Source: Edaphocola flava
GTDB lineage: Bacteria > Bacteroidota > Bacteroidia > Chitinophagales > Chitinophagaceae
Length of the DNA stretch: 64,000 nucleotides
Direction: 5' to 3'
NCBI RefSeq assembly: GCF_004118155.1
Contig: NZ_SAIQ01000002.1
Location: 648,487-712,486 of the forward strand
The notes beneath the pieces were generated by a model that was not told the origin of the DNA, ran no database searches, and saw only the letters and a list, made by a program, of their open reading frames with translations. This document shows, one piece after another, positions 42,991 through 51,549 of this stretch (position 1 is its first letter; each line of letters opens with the position of its first letter). The position numbers were made by a program, and so were the translations under genes.

Positions 42991-44121
42991 ATGAAGTTTG
43001 AATTACAAGCCGTTTGTCCCGATACAGGTGCCCGTGCGGGCCTGTTGCATACCGATCATGGTGTGATCGAAACGCCGATCTTTATGCCTGTAGGTACAGC
43101 CGGCAGTGTAAAGGCGGTAATGCAGGATCAGCTGCTGAATGATATTAAGGCCGAGATTATCCTGGGTAATACTTATCACCTGTACCTGAGACCAGGCACG
43201 GACATTATCGAGGCAGCAGGCGGTCTGCATAAATTCAACGGCTGGGACAAACCGATTCTTACAGATAGTGGCGGCTACCAGGTATTTTCCCTTTCGGGCA
43301 ACCGTAAGCTGAAAGAAGAAGGAGCCATGTTCCAGTCGCATATCGACGGTTCCCGACACCTGTTCTCCCCGGAAAGAGTAATGGATATACAACGCAGTAT
43401 CGGTGCCGATATCATCATGGCCTTTGATGAGTGTACTCCTTATCCATGTGATTATGAGTATGCCCGCAAATCTATGGAGATGACACACCGCTGGCTCGAC
43501 CGCTGTGTGCAACGCATGGGCGAGACTGAACCTAAATATGGTTATAACCAGTCGCTTTTCCCCATTGTACAGGGTAGTACCTACAGAGACCTGCGCAAAA
43601 TATCAGCGGAGTATATCGCCTCCAAAGGTGCAGATGGTAATGCCATCGGTGGCCTGTCGGTAGGGGAGCCGGAGCAGGATATGTATGAAATGGCCGAACT
43701 TGTATGCGGTATACTACCAAAAGACAAACCCCGTTATTTAATGGGAGTAGGTACACCATGGAATATTATCGAGAATATCGGTTTGGGAGTAGATATGTTT
43801 GACTGCGTAATGCCGACCCGTAATGGCCGTAACGGTATGCTGTTTACCTCACAGGGTGTGGTGAATATCAAGAATAAGAAATGGGAAAAAGACTTTAGCC
43901 CGATAGATGCGGGTATAGAAAACCGTTTCAGTAATTTCTATACAAGAGCATACCTGAGACACTTGTTTCAGGCCAAGGAGATCTTGGCGTTGCAGCTGGC
44001 TAGTCTGCAAAACCTGTCGTTCTACCTGCATCTGGTAAAAGAAGCACGTCAGCATATACTGGCTGGTACCTTTGCTTCGTGGAAGCGTACCGCATTAGAT
44101 ATTGTAAAAACAAGATTGTAA
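42991..44121 (+). CDS. tgt: tRNA-guanine transglycosylase (queuine tRNA-ribosyltransferase)
   Basis: Exchanges G34 for preQ1 in GUN-anticodon tRNAs on the way to queuosine. The family signatures are complete in the barrel: GTAGSVKAVMQDQL, the TDSGGYQVFSL motif around D92, GGLSVGEP, LMGVGTP and FDCVMPTRNGRNG, whose aspartate is the nucleophile. The C-terminal zinc site CxCxxC-H is missing; the segment reads DAGIENRFSNFYTRAYLRHL. The ATG at 42991 is chosen because homologues begin MKFEL. The lptG gene starts 18 nt after the stop, a common pair in Bacteroidota. Confidence 0.95.
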   Translation: MKFELQAVCPDTGARAGLLHTDHGVIETPIFMPVGTAGSVKAVMQDQLLNDIKAEIILGNTYHLYLRPGTDIIEAAGGLHKFNGWDKPILTDSGGYQVFSLSGNRKLKEEGAMFQSHIDGSRHLFSPERVMDIQRSIGADIIMAFDECTPYPCDYEYARKSMEMTHRWLDRCVQRMGETEPKYGYNQSLFPIVQGSTYRDLRKISAEYIASKGADGNAIGGLSVGEPEQDMYEMAELVCGILPKDKPRYLMGVGTPWNIIENIGLGVDMFDCVMPTRNGRNGMLFTSQGVVNIKNKKWEKDFSPIDAGIENRFSNFYTRAYLRHLFQAKEILALQLASLQNLSFYLHLVKEARQHILAGTFASWKRTALDIVKTRL

Positions 44122-44139
44122 CGCCATTTATAGATTCAT

Positions 44140-45222
44140 ATGAGATTTTTGACCAAGATCGACCGGTATATTTTAGGAAAATTCTTATCGACATTTTTCT
44201 TCTTTATCCTTATGATGGCGGTCATCATATGTGTAATTGACTACAGTCAGAAGATTGAAGATTTTGTAACCAAAAAGGCGCCGACCGGAGAGCTGTTTAT
44301 CTACTTCCTGGTATCAGCACCCAGCTTTATTACCATCCTCTTCCCGCTGTTTGCCTTCCTGCCCACCATCTTCTTTACTTCGAAGATGGCCAGCCGTACA
44401 GAGATCATTGCGATACTGGCTACAGGCTCTTCCTTTAAGCGTTTCCTGAGGGCCTATGTCGCCGGGGGTATATTACTCGGAGGGCTTGCACTGGTTACCA
44501 ATCACTTCCTCATTCCCCGTTCCAATGTGGTGATGAATGATTTTCTGAGAAAATACTTCTTTGATAAAAAGCTGTCTACAGAGGGCCATGTACACCTCAA
44601 GATTGCCAATGATACCTACATTTATGTAGAGAACTTCACCTACGATTCTCAGACCGGTACACAGTTTACCGTAGAGACGATGGATGGCATTATCCTGAAA
44701 GAGAAGCTGACTGCTGATCGTATTTCCTATACCGATTCTACCAAAGAGTGGACCCTGCGTAATGTGGTCATCCTGAAGAATGAAGGTGTAAAAGAGACCC
44801 TTACCCGCATACCAGAGCTAAAGAAGAAGTATGCTTTTACCCCTGATGACTTGTCCATTGATCGTAATGTGAAAATGGAAATGACTACGCCGCAGCTGCT
44901 GGGCTACATCAACCGCGAGAAAGCACGTGGTACCGAGAATGTGTCTGATTTTGAAATTGAATTATACAAGCGTACGGCACAACCATTTGCCGGGTTTATC
45001 CTGGTCATCATTGCAGCCTGTATTGCTTCCCGTAAGGTACGGGGTGGGAGCGGGGCGCACCTTGCGCTCGGTATCAGCATCAGTGCCCTGTATATCCTCA
45101 TGATGCAACTGACCTCAACCTTTGCCACCAATAGCGGCTTGCATCCTGCAATTGCCGTATGGATTCCTAATGTCATTTTTGCCGTACTGGCTTATGTACT
45201 GTACCGCCGTAAAATGAGTTAA
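44140..45222 (+). CDS. lptG: LPS export permease, LptF/LptG family
   Basis: Inner-membrane subunit of the LptB2FG ABC exporter that lifts LPS to the Lpt bridge. The N-terminus has DRYILGKFLSTFFFFILMM (TM1) and the family segment FLVSAPSFITILFPLFAFL. A large periplasmic jellyroll region (about 130-270) follows, and three C-terminal TM segments include RTAQPFAGFILVIIAACIAS and SALYILMMQLTSTFA. The YjgP/YjgQ pattern fits LptG better than LptF, but LptF cannot be excluded. It follows tgt by 18 nt and ends in a hairpin shared with the convergent nucleotidyltransferase gene. Confidence 0.85.
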   Translation: MRFLTKIDRYILGKFLSTFFFFILMMAVIICVIDYSQKIEDFVTKKAPTGELFIYFLVSAPSFITILFPLFAFLPTIFFTSKMASRTEIIAILATGSSFKRFLRAYVAGGILLGGLALVTNHFLIPRSNVVMNDFLRKYFFDKKLSTEGHVHLKIANDTYIYVENFTYDSQTGTQFTVETMDGIILKEKLTADRISYTDSTKEWTLRNVVILKNEGVKETLTRIPELKKKYAFTPDDLSIDRNVKMEMTTPQLLGYINREKARGTENVSDFEIELYKRTAQPFAGFILVIIAACIASRKVRGGSGAHLALGISISALYILMMQLTSTFATNSGLHPAIAVWIPNVIFAVLAYVLYRRKMS

Positions 45223-45260
45223 GGCAGCTAAGGAATGAAATGATTCCGAAACTGCCTTAA
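45219..45260. terminator. bidirectional terminator after lptG
   Basis: Outer stem TTAAGGCAG / CTGCCTTAA containing the lptG stop codon, and inner stem GGAAT/ATTCC. It lies between convergent genes. Confidence 0.6.
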
Positions 45261-45284
45261 GTATGCTATAATTTATTATGGTGC

Positions 45285-45776
45285 TTATTCCCCCTTACTC
45301 CTGGAGATAATAATCGTTGTGGAGAAATCCGGAACTATAGGAAGGATAATTGTCTCTCCGCCGATAGAAGTAACATAATCATTGCCCACTACCGTTTCCG
45401 GCGTATAATCGCCGCCCTTAGCCAGTACATCAGGTCTTACTGCCTTGATCAGCTCCAGCGGAGTATCTTCCTCGAAAATACATACAGCATCTACAAATTC
45501 CATAGCGGCCAGTACCATAGCCCTGCTGTAGGCATCGTTAATCGGCCGCTGCTCTCCTTTCAGACGCTTTACTGAAGCATCGGAGTTAACACCTATAACC
45601 AGCTTATTGCCCAGGGAGGCCGACTGGCATATGCTGGCAATATGACCCTGGTGTATAATGTCAAAACAACCATTGGTAAATACAATCTTATGACTGTTTA
45701 CCCGCCAGCCGGAGCATATGCGTTTAAGGGTAGTCTTGTCTACTATTTTATGCCGTATGAGTGCTAGTTTGTCCAT
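45285..45776 (-). CDS. RfaE domain II-like heptose 1-phosphate adenylyltransferase
   Basis: About 163-aa nucleotidyltransferase: VFTNGCFDIIHQGHIASICQ holds the nucleotide-binding HxGH motif and GVNSDASVKRLKGEQRPIN the second signature, with LAKGGDYTPETVVG later. This matches the cytidylyltransferase-like domain II of RfaE/HldE, which makes ADP-heptose for LPS core. The kinase domain is absent, as in organisms that split HldE. Starting at 45776 (MDKLALIRHK) leaves a 29-nt overlap with the upstream membrane-protein gene; an ATG at 45797 is possible. The coupling to an LPS or lipid membrane gene fits envelope biogenesis. Confidence 0.82.
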   Translation of the reverse strand: MDKLALIRHKIVDKTTLKRICSGWRVNSHKIVFTNGCFDIIHQGHIASICQSASLGNKLVIGVNSDASVKRLKGEQRPINDAYSRAMVLAAMEFVDAVCIFEEDTPLELIKAVRPDVLAKGGDYTPETVVGNDYVTSIGGETIILPIVPDFSTTIIISRSKGE

Positions 45777-46761
45777 CTTTTTTATGCTTATTGACAACAG
45801 GTAAAAGAATGAGGGAAAGTAATCCCAGCACCAAAACTAATACAGTTTGCACAGACCAGCAAATCCATCCGAAAGCCTGTCCCACACCTTCATTGATACC
45901 AAAAAGTAATAACACAGCAGAGACAATGAGCGGGTAGGTGCCAATCCCTCCGGGAGTAACAATCATGCCAATACTGCCAAAGGCAATAATAGCCAGGGCA
46001 GAGGTCATATTAAGCCCTGTAGTAGCCTCCAGTGCATGGTAACCAATATAGACCATCAATGTATACATCAGCCAGATAAGGACAGTATACAGCAGGAATT
46101 TGCCCCTTTCTTTCAGTCTCCATACCGATGTAATACCCTCGCCCAGATTTTTGAATAACTGGCCCAGCTTAGATCCTTTAATGCGTTTAAACAGGTAGCG
46201 CAGCAGTATAGCACTAATAATCAGGATGCCCGCAATAATCATAATCTGGTTCCATCCGACACCATTACCGTAAAGCAAATTTCCCAGGTATTTGTCTATC
46301 AGCTGTGCCGCAATGGCACGCTCCATAACCAGGGTCAGCAGCATTACAATCACCAGGGAAACCAGGTCGAAGGCGCGCTCACCGATAATAGTGCCGATTG
46401 CCTTTTCCGGAGCGGTCTTTTCATATTTGGCCAGAATGGTACATTTGGCTACCTCTCCCAGACGGGGCACTACAGTATTGGCCATATAGCCGATCAGTAC
46501 CGCAAAGGTGGTGTTGGCAGTGCTAGGATTAATATCTACCGTACGCAAGAGGATCTTCCACCTCAGCGCACGGAAATAATGGGACAGAAAGCCGACAAAG
46601 AAAATAGGGATCAATACCCACCACTGAATGTTTTGTAAAGAGGAGAGCATGGCGTCTTTGTTCTCTTTGCTCATCTCGGTGTAGCGCCAGTAGATCAGGC
46701 CAAGGCCCAGTCCTATAAATATAATAATCTGTAAAAAGGTATAAATATGCTTCTTCTTCAT
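45748..46761 (-). CDS. flippase-like (LPG synthase TM region) membrane protein
   Basis: 337-aa polytopic protein of the UPF0104 / lysylphosphatidylglycerol-synthase TM family, with about eight helices. Conserved points are SHYFRALRWKILL near the N-terminus, FAVLIGYMANTVVPRLGEVAKC (cited as LIGYMANTVVPRLGEVAKC), IGERAFDLVSL and IVTPGGIGTYPL near the C-terminus. It lacks a soluble aminoacyl-transfer domain. Family members move lipids or glycolipids across membranes, but the substrate here is unknown. It overlaps the downstream nucleotidyltransferase gene and lies after the dksA-like gene, from which a strong terminator separates it. Confidence 0.85.
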   Translation of the reverse strand: MKKKHIYTFLQIIIFIGLGLGLIYWRYTEMSKENKDAMLSSLQNIQWWVLIPIFFVGFLSHYFRALRWKILLRTVDINPSTANTTFAVLIGYMANTVVPRLGEVAKCTILAKYEKTAPEKAIGTIIGERAFDLVSLVIVMLLTLVMERAIAAQLIDKYLGNLLYGNGVGWNQIMIIAGILIISAILLRYLFKRIKGSKLGQLFKNLGEGITSVWRLKERGKFLLYTVLIWLMYTLMVYIGYHALEATTGLNMTSALAIIAFGSIGMIVTPGGIGTYPLIVSAVLLLFGINEGVGQAFGWICWSVQTVLVLVLGLLSLILLPVVNKHKKDGQTSTHTA

Positions 46762-46787
46762 GAATCAGAATATGTGCAAGGGAGGTA

Positions 46788-46824
46788 TATAATAAAAGCC
46801 TGTCACAGACAGGCTTTTATTATA
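46788..46824. terminator. terminator after the dksA-like gene
   Basis: 17-bp perfect stem (TATAATAAAAGCCTGTC and complement) with a 3-nt ACA loop. It ends the ileS-dksA-like unit on the minus strand. Confidence 0.9.
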
Positions 46825-46838
46825 AGTAATGTAAAAGT

Positions 46839-47945
46839 CTATTTTTTCATTGAATTTTTAGCTTCAATACTTAAGGTAGCGTGTGGAACCGCTCTCAGAC
46901 GAGCTTTATCGATCAGCTTACCTGTTTCACGGCAGATACCGTATGTTTTGTTTTCGATACGCACCAGTGCTTTCTCCAGGTTGTTGATGAACTGGATCTG
47001 GCGTGCTGCCATCAGAGACAATTGCTCTTTCTCCATCGCTCCGCTGCCATCTTCCATGCTGTTCAGCTTGTTGTCTGCATCATCACCAGCTTCATCCTTA
47101 CGGGTAATCAGGTTCTGATAGTAAGCGAAGTTTTCTCTTGCTGTATCTAAACGTTTTAAAATCAGTTCTTTGAATTCATTTAATTCCTCGTCACTGTAAC
47201 GATATACTGGACCTGTGCTTTGTTCTGGCATGTCTAATAAAGATCTTGTGTGTGGATTATATTCTTTCATGGTCGTGCTCGGAGCGGTAATTTTTGCGGA
47301 TGGTTTTTCCTTTTTACGATGTGCAATAATTGGTGCGGGCTGTTTGCTCTCTGCTTTTCTCGAAGCAGGTTCTGCAGCAGCACTTGATTTGCTTGATTGT
47401 CTATCTTCAGCGACAGGAGCCGATTTGGCCACTGGTGCAGGAGTTACTTTTTTAGGCGCTGGTGCTACCGGTGCTTTTGGAGCGGGTACAGCCTTTTTAG
47501 GCGCCGCGACAACTTTTGCCGGAGCTGCTTTTTTAGGGGCTTCAGCCACTTTTTTTACAGGAGCAGCCTTTTTAGGCGCTTCTGCAGCTTTTGCTACAGG
47601 AGCAGCTTTTTTAGGAGCCGCCGCTTTTTTCGCCGGAGCTGCTTTTGAAGCAGGAACCGCTTTTTTAGGGGCTACTGCTTTTTTAGCCGGAGCTGCTTTC
47701 TTAGGAGCCGGCGCGGCTTTTTTCGCTGGTGCGGCTTTCTTAGGAGCGGCTACTGCTTTTTTCACAGGAACAGTTTTTTTCGCTGGTGCCGCCTTTTTAG
47801 GAGCAACGGCTTTCTTCGCTGGTGCGGCTGCTTTCTTAGGTGTTGCTGCCTTTTTCGTAGCCACAGTTTTCTTCGGTGAGGCAGCAGCTTTTTTCGCAGG
47901 CGCCGCCTTTACTGGTTTTTTGGGAGCTGTTTTCTTGGTGGCCAT
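46839..47945 (-). CDS. TraR/DksA-like protein with a Lys/Ala/Pro-rich N-terminal extension
   Basis: 368 aa in two parts. Residues 1-225 are almost entirely Lys, Ala, Pro and Val in repeats such as KKAAPAKKA and APKKA, like histone H1 or AlgP-type DNA-binding tails. Residues 226-368 match the Bacteroidota TraR/DksA family (YSDEELNEFKELILKRLD, MAARQIQFINNLEKALVRIE, TYGICRETGKLIDKARLRAVP). Only the first cysteine of the C4 zinc finger remains. An internal ATG at M226 (47270) would give a normal-size DksA-like protein, so two products are conceivable. It lies 2 nt downstream of ileS; in related genomes ileS is followed by such a gene and lspA, but lspA is absent here. Confidence 0.85.
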   Translation of the reverse strand: MATKKTAPKKPVKAAPAKKAAASPKKTVATKKAATPKKAAAPAKKAVAPKKAAPAKKTVPVKKAVAAPKKAAPAKKAAPAPKKAAPAKKAVAPKKAVPASKAAPAKKAAAPKKAAPVAKAAEAPKKAAPVKKVAEAPKKAAPAKVVAAPKKAVPAPKAPVAPAPKKVTPAPVAKSAPVAEDRQSSKSSAAAEPASRKAESKQPAPIIAHRKKEKPSAKITAPSTTMKEYNPHTRSLLDMPEQSTGPVYRYSDEELNEFKELILKRLDTARENFAYYQNLITRKDEAGDDADNKLNSMEDGSGAMEKEQLSLMAARQIQFINNLEKALVRIENKTYGICRETGKLIDKARLRAVPHATLSIEAKNSMKK

Positions 47946-47947
47946 AA

Positions 47948-50900
47948 TTACGAATTTTTAGTAATAGAAACGGCTAGCAGTAAATCGTTGACCTCAATGC
48001 TGATGCCATCCTCAATGTTGTTGACTAACTCAATTTTGTCTGCAAGTATTTCTTCCGAAATATACGCTATATTATTTTTAACGGCGCTATTAATAGCCTC
48101 GTTTTCTTCAATTTGTACTAATATTCTATCAGTCAGGGCAAAATCCCTTTCTTTTCTGATCTTCTGAATGCGGTTGACAATCTCACGCGCGTTACCTTCT
48201 TCAGTTAACTCATTGTTCAGAGAAATATCCAAAGCTACGGTAATATTTTCTTTATTTGCAACAGACCAGCCAGGAATATCTTCTGCAATGATCTCAACAT
48301 CTTCTATATCCACAATCACTTCAGTACCCTCTATGTTTACTGCTATATGCTTGTGGTGCTCTAATGCTGCAATCTGATCGGTACTCAGATCATTGATATA
48401 AGCGGCAACCGCTTTCATTTTCGCACCTACTTTCTTACCCAGGGTTTTGAAATTAGGTTTGATGCGTTTTTTTATAAATCCGTCATCCGTCAGGAATTCC
48501 AGTTCCTTTACATTCACCTCGGAAAGGATCAGGTCCTTCACCAGGTTCAGCTGATCTTTGTCATGCTGGTTGAATGCTGGTACCAGAATTTTCTGTAATG
48601 GCTGGCGCACCTTAATGTTTACTTTCTTACGGATGGATAATACCAGGGAGCAGATATCCTGCGCTTGCTGCATACGCTCTTCCAGGTCAGTATCGATTAC
48701 CGATACATCAGAAACCGGGAACAGGGCGTGGTGTACCGACTCTTCAGTGAATCTGTTGCTCACGCTGTTCAGATTCTGGAACAGCCAGTCTGCAAAGAAC
48801 GGAGAGATAGGTGCAATCAGTAAGCTCAGTTTTTCCAGGCACTCAAATAAGGTCTGGTATGCGCTGATCTTATCCACTTCATACTCACCTTTCCAGAAAC
48901 GGCGGCGGCATAAACGTACATACCAGTTACTCAGTTGCTCGTCTACAAAGTTCTCGATCGCTCTGCCGGCCTGAGTAGGCTCATACTCATTCATCGATTT
49001 GGTTACCGATGCAATCATGGTATTCAGAGAGGATAAGATCCATCTGTCGATCTCAGGACGTTCCGCTACCGGAATGTAGGCTTCTTTAAAAGCAAAGCCG
49101 TCTACATTGGCATATAATGCGAAGAACTGATAGGTATTATATAATGTACCGAAGAATTTACGCTGAATTTCTTCAATACCTTTAATGTCAAATTTTAAGC
49201 TATCCCATGGAGAAGCATTGGTAATCAGGTACCAGCGTGTAGCATCGGCACTGTATTTCTCAATTGTCTCAAACGGATCTACTACATTGCCCAGGCGCTT
49301 GCTCATTTTATTACCATCCTTGTCCAGAACCAGACCGTTGGCAATAACTGTTTTATAAGCAACACCAGGATATTTATCTTCTGTTACCTCTATGCCTGCC
49401 TTGCGCAGTTCTTCATGCACACTGTCTTTCAGTAATGCACCCAGTGCATGCAGGGTATAGAACCAGCCACGGGTCTGATCTACACCTTCCGCGATAAAGT
49501 CGGCAGGGTAGTTACGGGCAAAGATTTCTTTATTTTCAAACGGGAAGTGCCATTGAGCATAAGGCATCGCACCCGAATCGAACCAAACGTCGATCAGGTC
49601 CGGCTCACGGTACATCGGCTCATTATTATCATCAATCAGCACGATATCATCTACAACCGGTTTGTGCAGGTCAGCCAGCGGCAGTACAATGTCTTTACTG
49701 TAACCGGCAGCCTGTGCCTTGCGGATCTCAGCTTCCAGTTCTGCTACAGAGCTGATACATTTCTGCGCACCATCAGTACCTGTCCAGATCGGCAGCGGTG
49801 TACCCCAGTAGCGGCTGCGACTCAGGTTCCAGTCTACCATATTCTCCAGCCAGTTGCCGAAACGGCCTTCACCGGTAGCCTTAGGCTTCCAGTTAATGGT
49901 TTTGTTCAGGGCTACCATCTGATCTTTCAGCGCTGTAGTTCTGATGAACCACGCATCCAAAGGATAATAAATAATCGGCTTATCAGTTCTCCAGCAGTGC
50001 GGGTAACTATGCTCGTATTTCTCTACTTTAAAGGCCTGGCCATGTTGTTTGAGGAATACAGAAATATCAACATTTACATCCTCATAATCAGGATCGTCTT
50101 TATAATTTTTGACAAAACGGCCTGCATATTCCCCGGTGCCTTCCACGAATTTACCTTCGCGGTCTACCAGGTTATAGATACCGATATTGTTTTTCTGACC
50201 TACTTTATAGTCATCCGCACCGAATGCAGGAGCGGTATGTACGATACCGGTACCATCTTCAGTCGTTACGAAATCGCCCAGGATCACGCGGAACGGGTCA
50301 CCACCGCTCAGTTCAGGCTTATTGCTTTCGAATGGCAGTAACTGCTCATAGCGCAACCCTTCCAGGTCTTTACCTTTGAAAGATTTTTCAATCGTCCAGG
50401 GCAGGATTTTAGAACTGCTGTCCCAATCGCTTAACGGTTGGTTTTCACCTTCCGCTTTAAAATATTTAGCCACCAGCGGCTGCGCCAGGATTACCTTTTG
50501 CTCCGCATGGGTATAAGGATTCAGGGTTTTTACCAGTACATAGTCAATGTTTGGTCCTACTGTAAGACCCGCATTGGACGGTAAGGTCCATGGGGTAGTA
50601 GTCCATGCCATGAAATATACCTGCTCGTCTGCAGCATTCAGTCCCAGTTTGGTTCTGGCTTCTCCGGTCAGACGGAACATCACGGTAGCACTGGTATCTT
50701 TTACATCTTTGTAAGTACCTGGCTGGTTCAGTTCATGCGAACTTAAACCCGTACCCGCTGCTGGAGAATAAGGCTGGATGCTCACACTTTTGTACAGCAA
50801 TCCTTTCTTGTATAATTCTCCCAGACACCACCAAAGGCTCTCAATGTAATTATTGTCAAAAGTGATATAAGGGTCGGATAAGTCTACCCAGTAACCCATT

Positions 50901-51316
50901 TTAGTGGTAATCTCGTCCCACTTATCTTTAAATTTCATAACCTCCCGGCGGCAGGCTGCGTTATAGTCTGCTACAGAGATTTTTTTACCAATATCTTCTT
51001 TTGTAATACCCAGCATCTTCTCCACACCCAGTTCTACGGGCAAACCGTGTGTATCCCAGCCAGCTTTACGCTTTACCTGGAATCCCTGCATGGTTTTGTA
51101 ACGACAAACCAGATCTTTCAGTGTGCGGGAAATGACGTGGTGAATACCCGGCATACCATTAGCGCTCGGAGGCCCTTCATAAAAAACAAAGGCAGGGCTT
51201 CCTGCTCTGAGATCCATACTTTTTTGAAAAAAATGACCTGCGTCCCACTTCTGGTGCTGATCCTGCTCGATGGCAGGCATGTTAAGCTGCTTATATTCCG
51301 GATACTTATTACTCAT
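47948..51316 (-). CDS. ileS: isoleucyl-tRNA synthetase
   Basis: Charges tRNA-Ile. The class I HIGH-type motif lies in YEGPPSANGMPGIHHVISRT (about 44-63), the editing-domain region GTGIVHTAPAFGADDYKVG is near 360, and KMSKRLGN is the second catalytic motif. At 1122 aa it is longer than E. coli IleRS and resembles the eukaryote-like (IleRS2) branch usual in Bacteroidota, which is often mupirocin-tolerant; that last point is inference. The dksA-like gene starts 2 nt downstream. A consensus promoter lies just upstream. Confidence 0.97.
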   Translation of the reverse strand: MSNKYPEYKQLNMPAIEQDQHQKWDAGHFFQKSMDLRAGSPAFVFYEGPPSANGMPGIHHVISRTLKDLVCRYKTMQGFQVKRKAGWDTHGLPVELGVEKMLGITKEDIGKKISVADYNAACRREVMKFKDKWDEITTKMGYWVDLSDPYITFDNNYIESLWWCLGELYKKGLLYKSVSIQPYSPAAGTGLSSHELNQPGTYKDVKDTSATVMFRLTGEARTKLGLNAADEQVYFMAWTTTPWTLPSNAGLTVGPNIDYVLVKTLNPYTHAEQKVILAQPLVAKYFKAEGENQPLSDWDSSSKILPWTIEKSFKGKDLEGLRYEQLLPFESNKPELSGGDPFRVILGDFVTTEDGTGIVHTAPAFGADDYKVGQKNNIGIYNLVDREGKFVEGTGEYAGRFVKNYKDDPDYEDVNVDISVFLKQHGQAFKVEKYEHSYPHCWRTDKPIIYYPLDAWFIRTTALKDQMVALNKTINWKPKATGEGRFGNWLENMVDWNLSRSRYWGTPLPIWTGTDGAQKCISSVAELEAEIRKAQAAGYSKDIVLPLADLHKPVVDDIVLIDDNNEPMYREPDLIDVWFDSGAMPYAQWHFPFENKEIFARNYPADFIAEGVDQTRGWFYTLHALGALLKDSVHEELRKAGIEVTEDKYPGVAYKTVIANGLVLDKDGNKMSKRLGNVVDPFETIEKYSADATRWYLITNASPWDSLKFDIKGIEEIQRKFFGTLYNTYQFFALYANVDGFAFKEAYIPVAERPEIDRWILSSLNTMIASVTKSMNEYEPTQAGRAIENFVDEQLSNWYVRLCRRRFWKGEYEVDKISAYQTLFECLEKLSLLIAPISPFFADWLFQNLNSVSNRFTEESVHHALFPVSDVSVIDTDLEERMQQAQDICSLVLSIRKKVNIKVRQPLQKILVPAFNQHDKDQLNLVKDLILSEVNVKELEFLTDDGFIKKRIKPNFKTLGKKVGAKMKAVAAYINDLSTDQIAALEHHKHIAVNIEGTEVIVDIEDVEIIAEDIPGWSVANKENITVALDISLNNELTEEGNAREIVNRIQKIRKERDFALTDRILVQIEENEAINSAVKNNIAYISEEILADKIELVNNIEDGISIEVNDLLLAVSITKNS

Positions 51317-51352
51317 TGATTGATCTACGCGATTACGCTAAAAAATTGTGTG

Positions 51353-51384
51353 CAAAGTTATGATTTTTTTTGCGATATTTCCAA
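51353..51384 (-). promoter_or_regulatory. consensus promoter of ileS
   Basis: On the minus strand: TTG (51384-51382), a 21-nt spacer, then TAACTTTG (51360-51353); start codon 37 nt further. Confidence 0.75.
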
Positions 51385-51410
51385 TTTTGCACGGCCGTAA
51401 ATATAATGAT

Positions 51411-51454
51411 AATTAATGACCCGGACAGAAAATAATTTGTCCGGGTCATTAATT
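51411..51454 (-). terminator. terminator after the second T9SS cargo gene
   Basis: 17-bp perfect stem (AATTAATGACCCGGACA and complement) with a 10-nt AT-rich loop. It lies between the T9SS cargo 3' end and the ileS promoter. Confidence 0.85.
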
Positions 51455-51549
51455 GTGAGCACTAGCCCAATGTCAAAGTAAGAGAATGTATTATATATAT
51501 TATCTGTTTTTATGTGATTTTCTTTTTCTTTAGGTGTTGTATTTTCGGT

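Noticed and set aside
46839-47945. Reading the Lys/Ala/Pro region as a sequencing or frame artefact
   Set aside because: The frame is continuous through both parts, with the start 2 nt after ileS, as expected for the real operon neighbour.
47215-47961. 248-codon plus-strand open frame opposite the dksA-like gene
   Set aside because: Its Ala/Gly/Phe repeats are the complement of the Lys/Ala/Pro codons; there is no promoter or homologue.
49448-50341. 297-codon plus-strand open frame opposite ileS
   Set aside because: Antisense shadow within a conserved synthetase.
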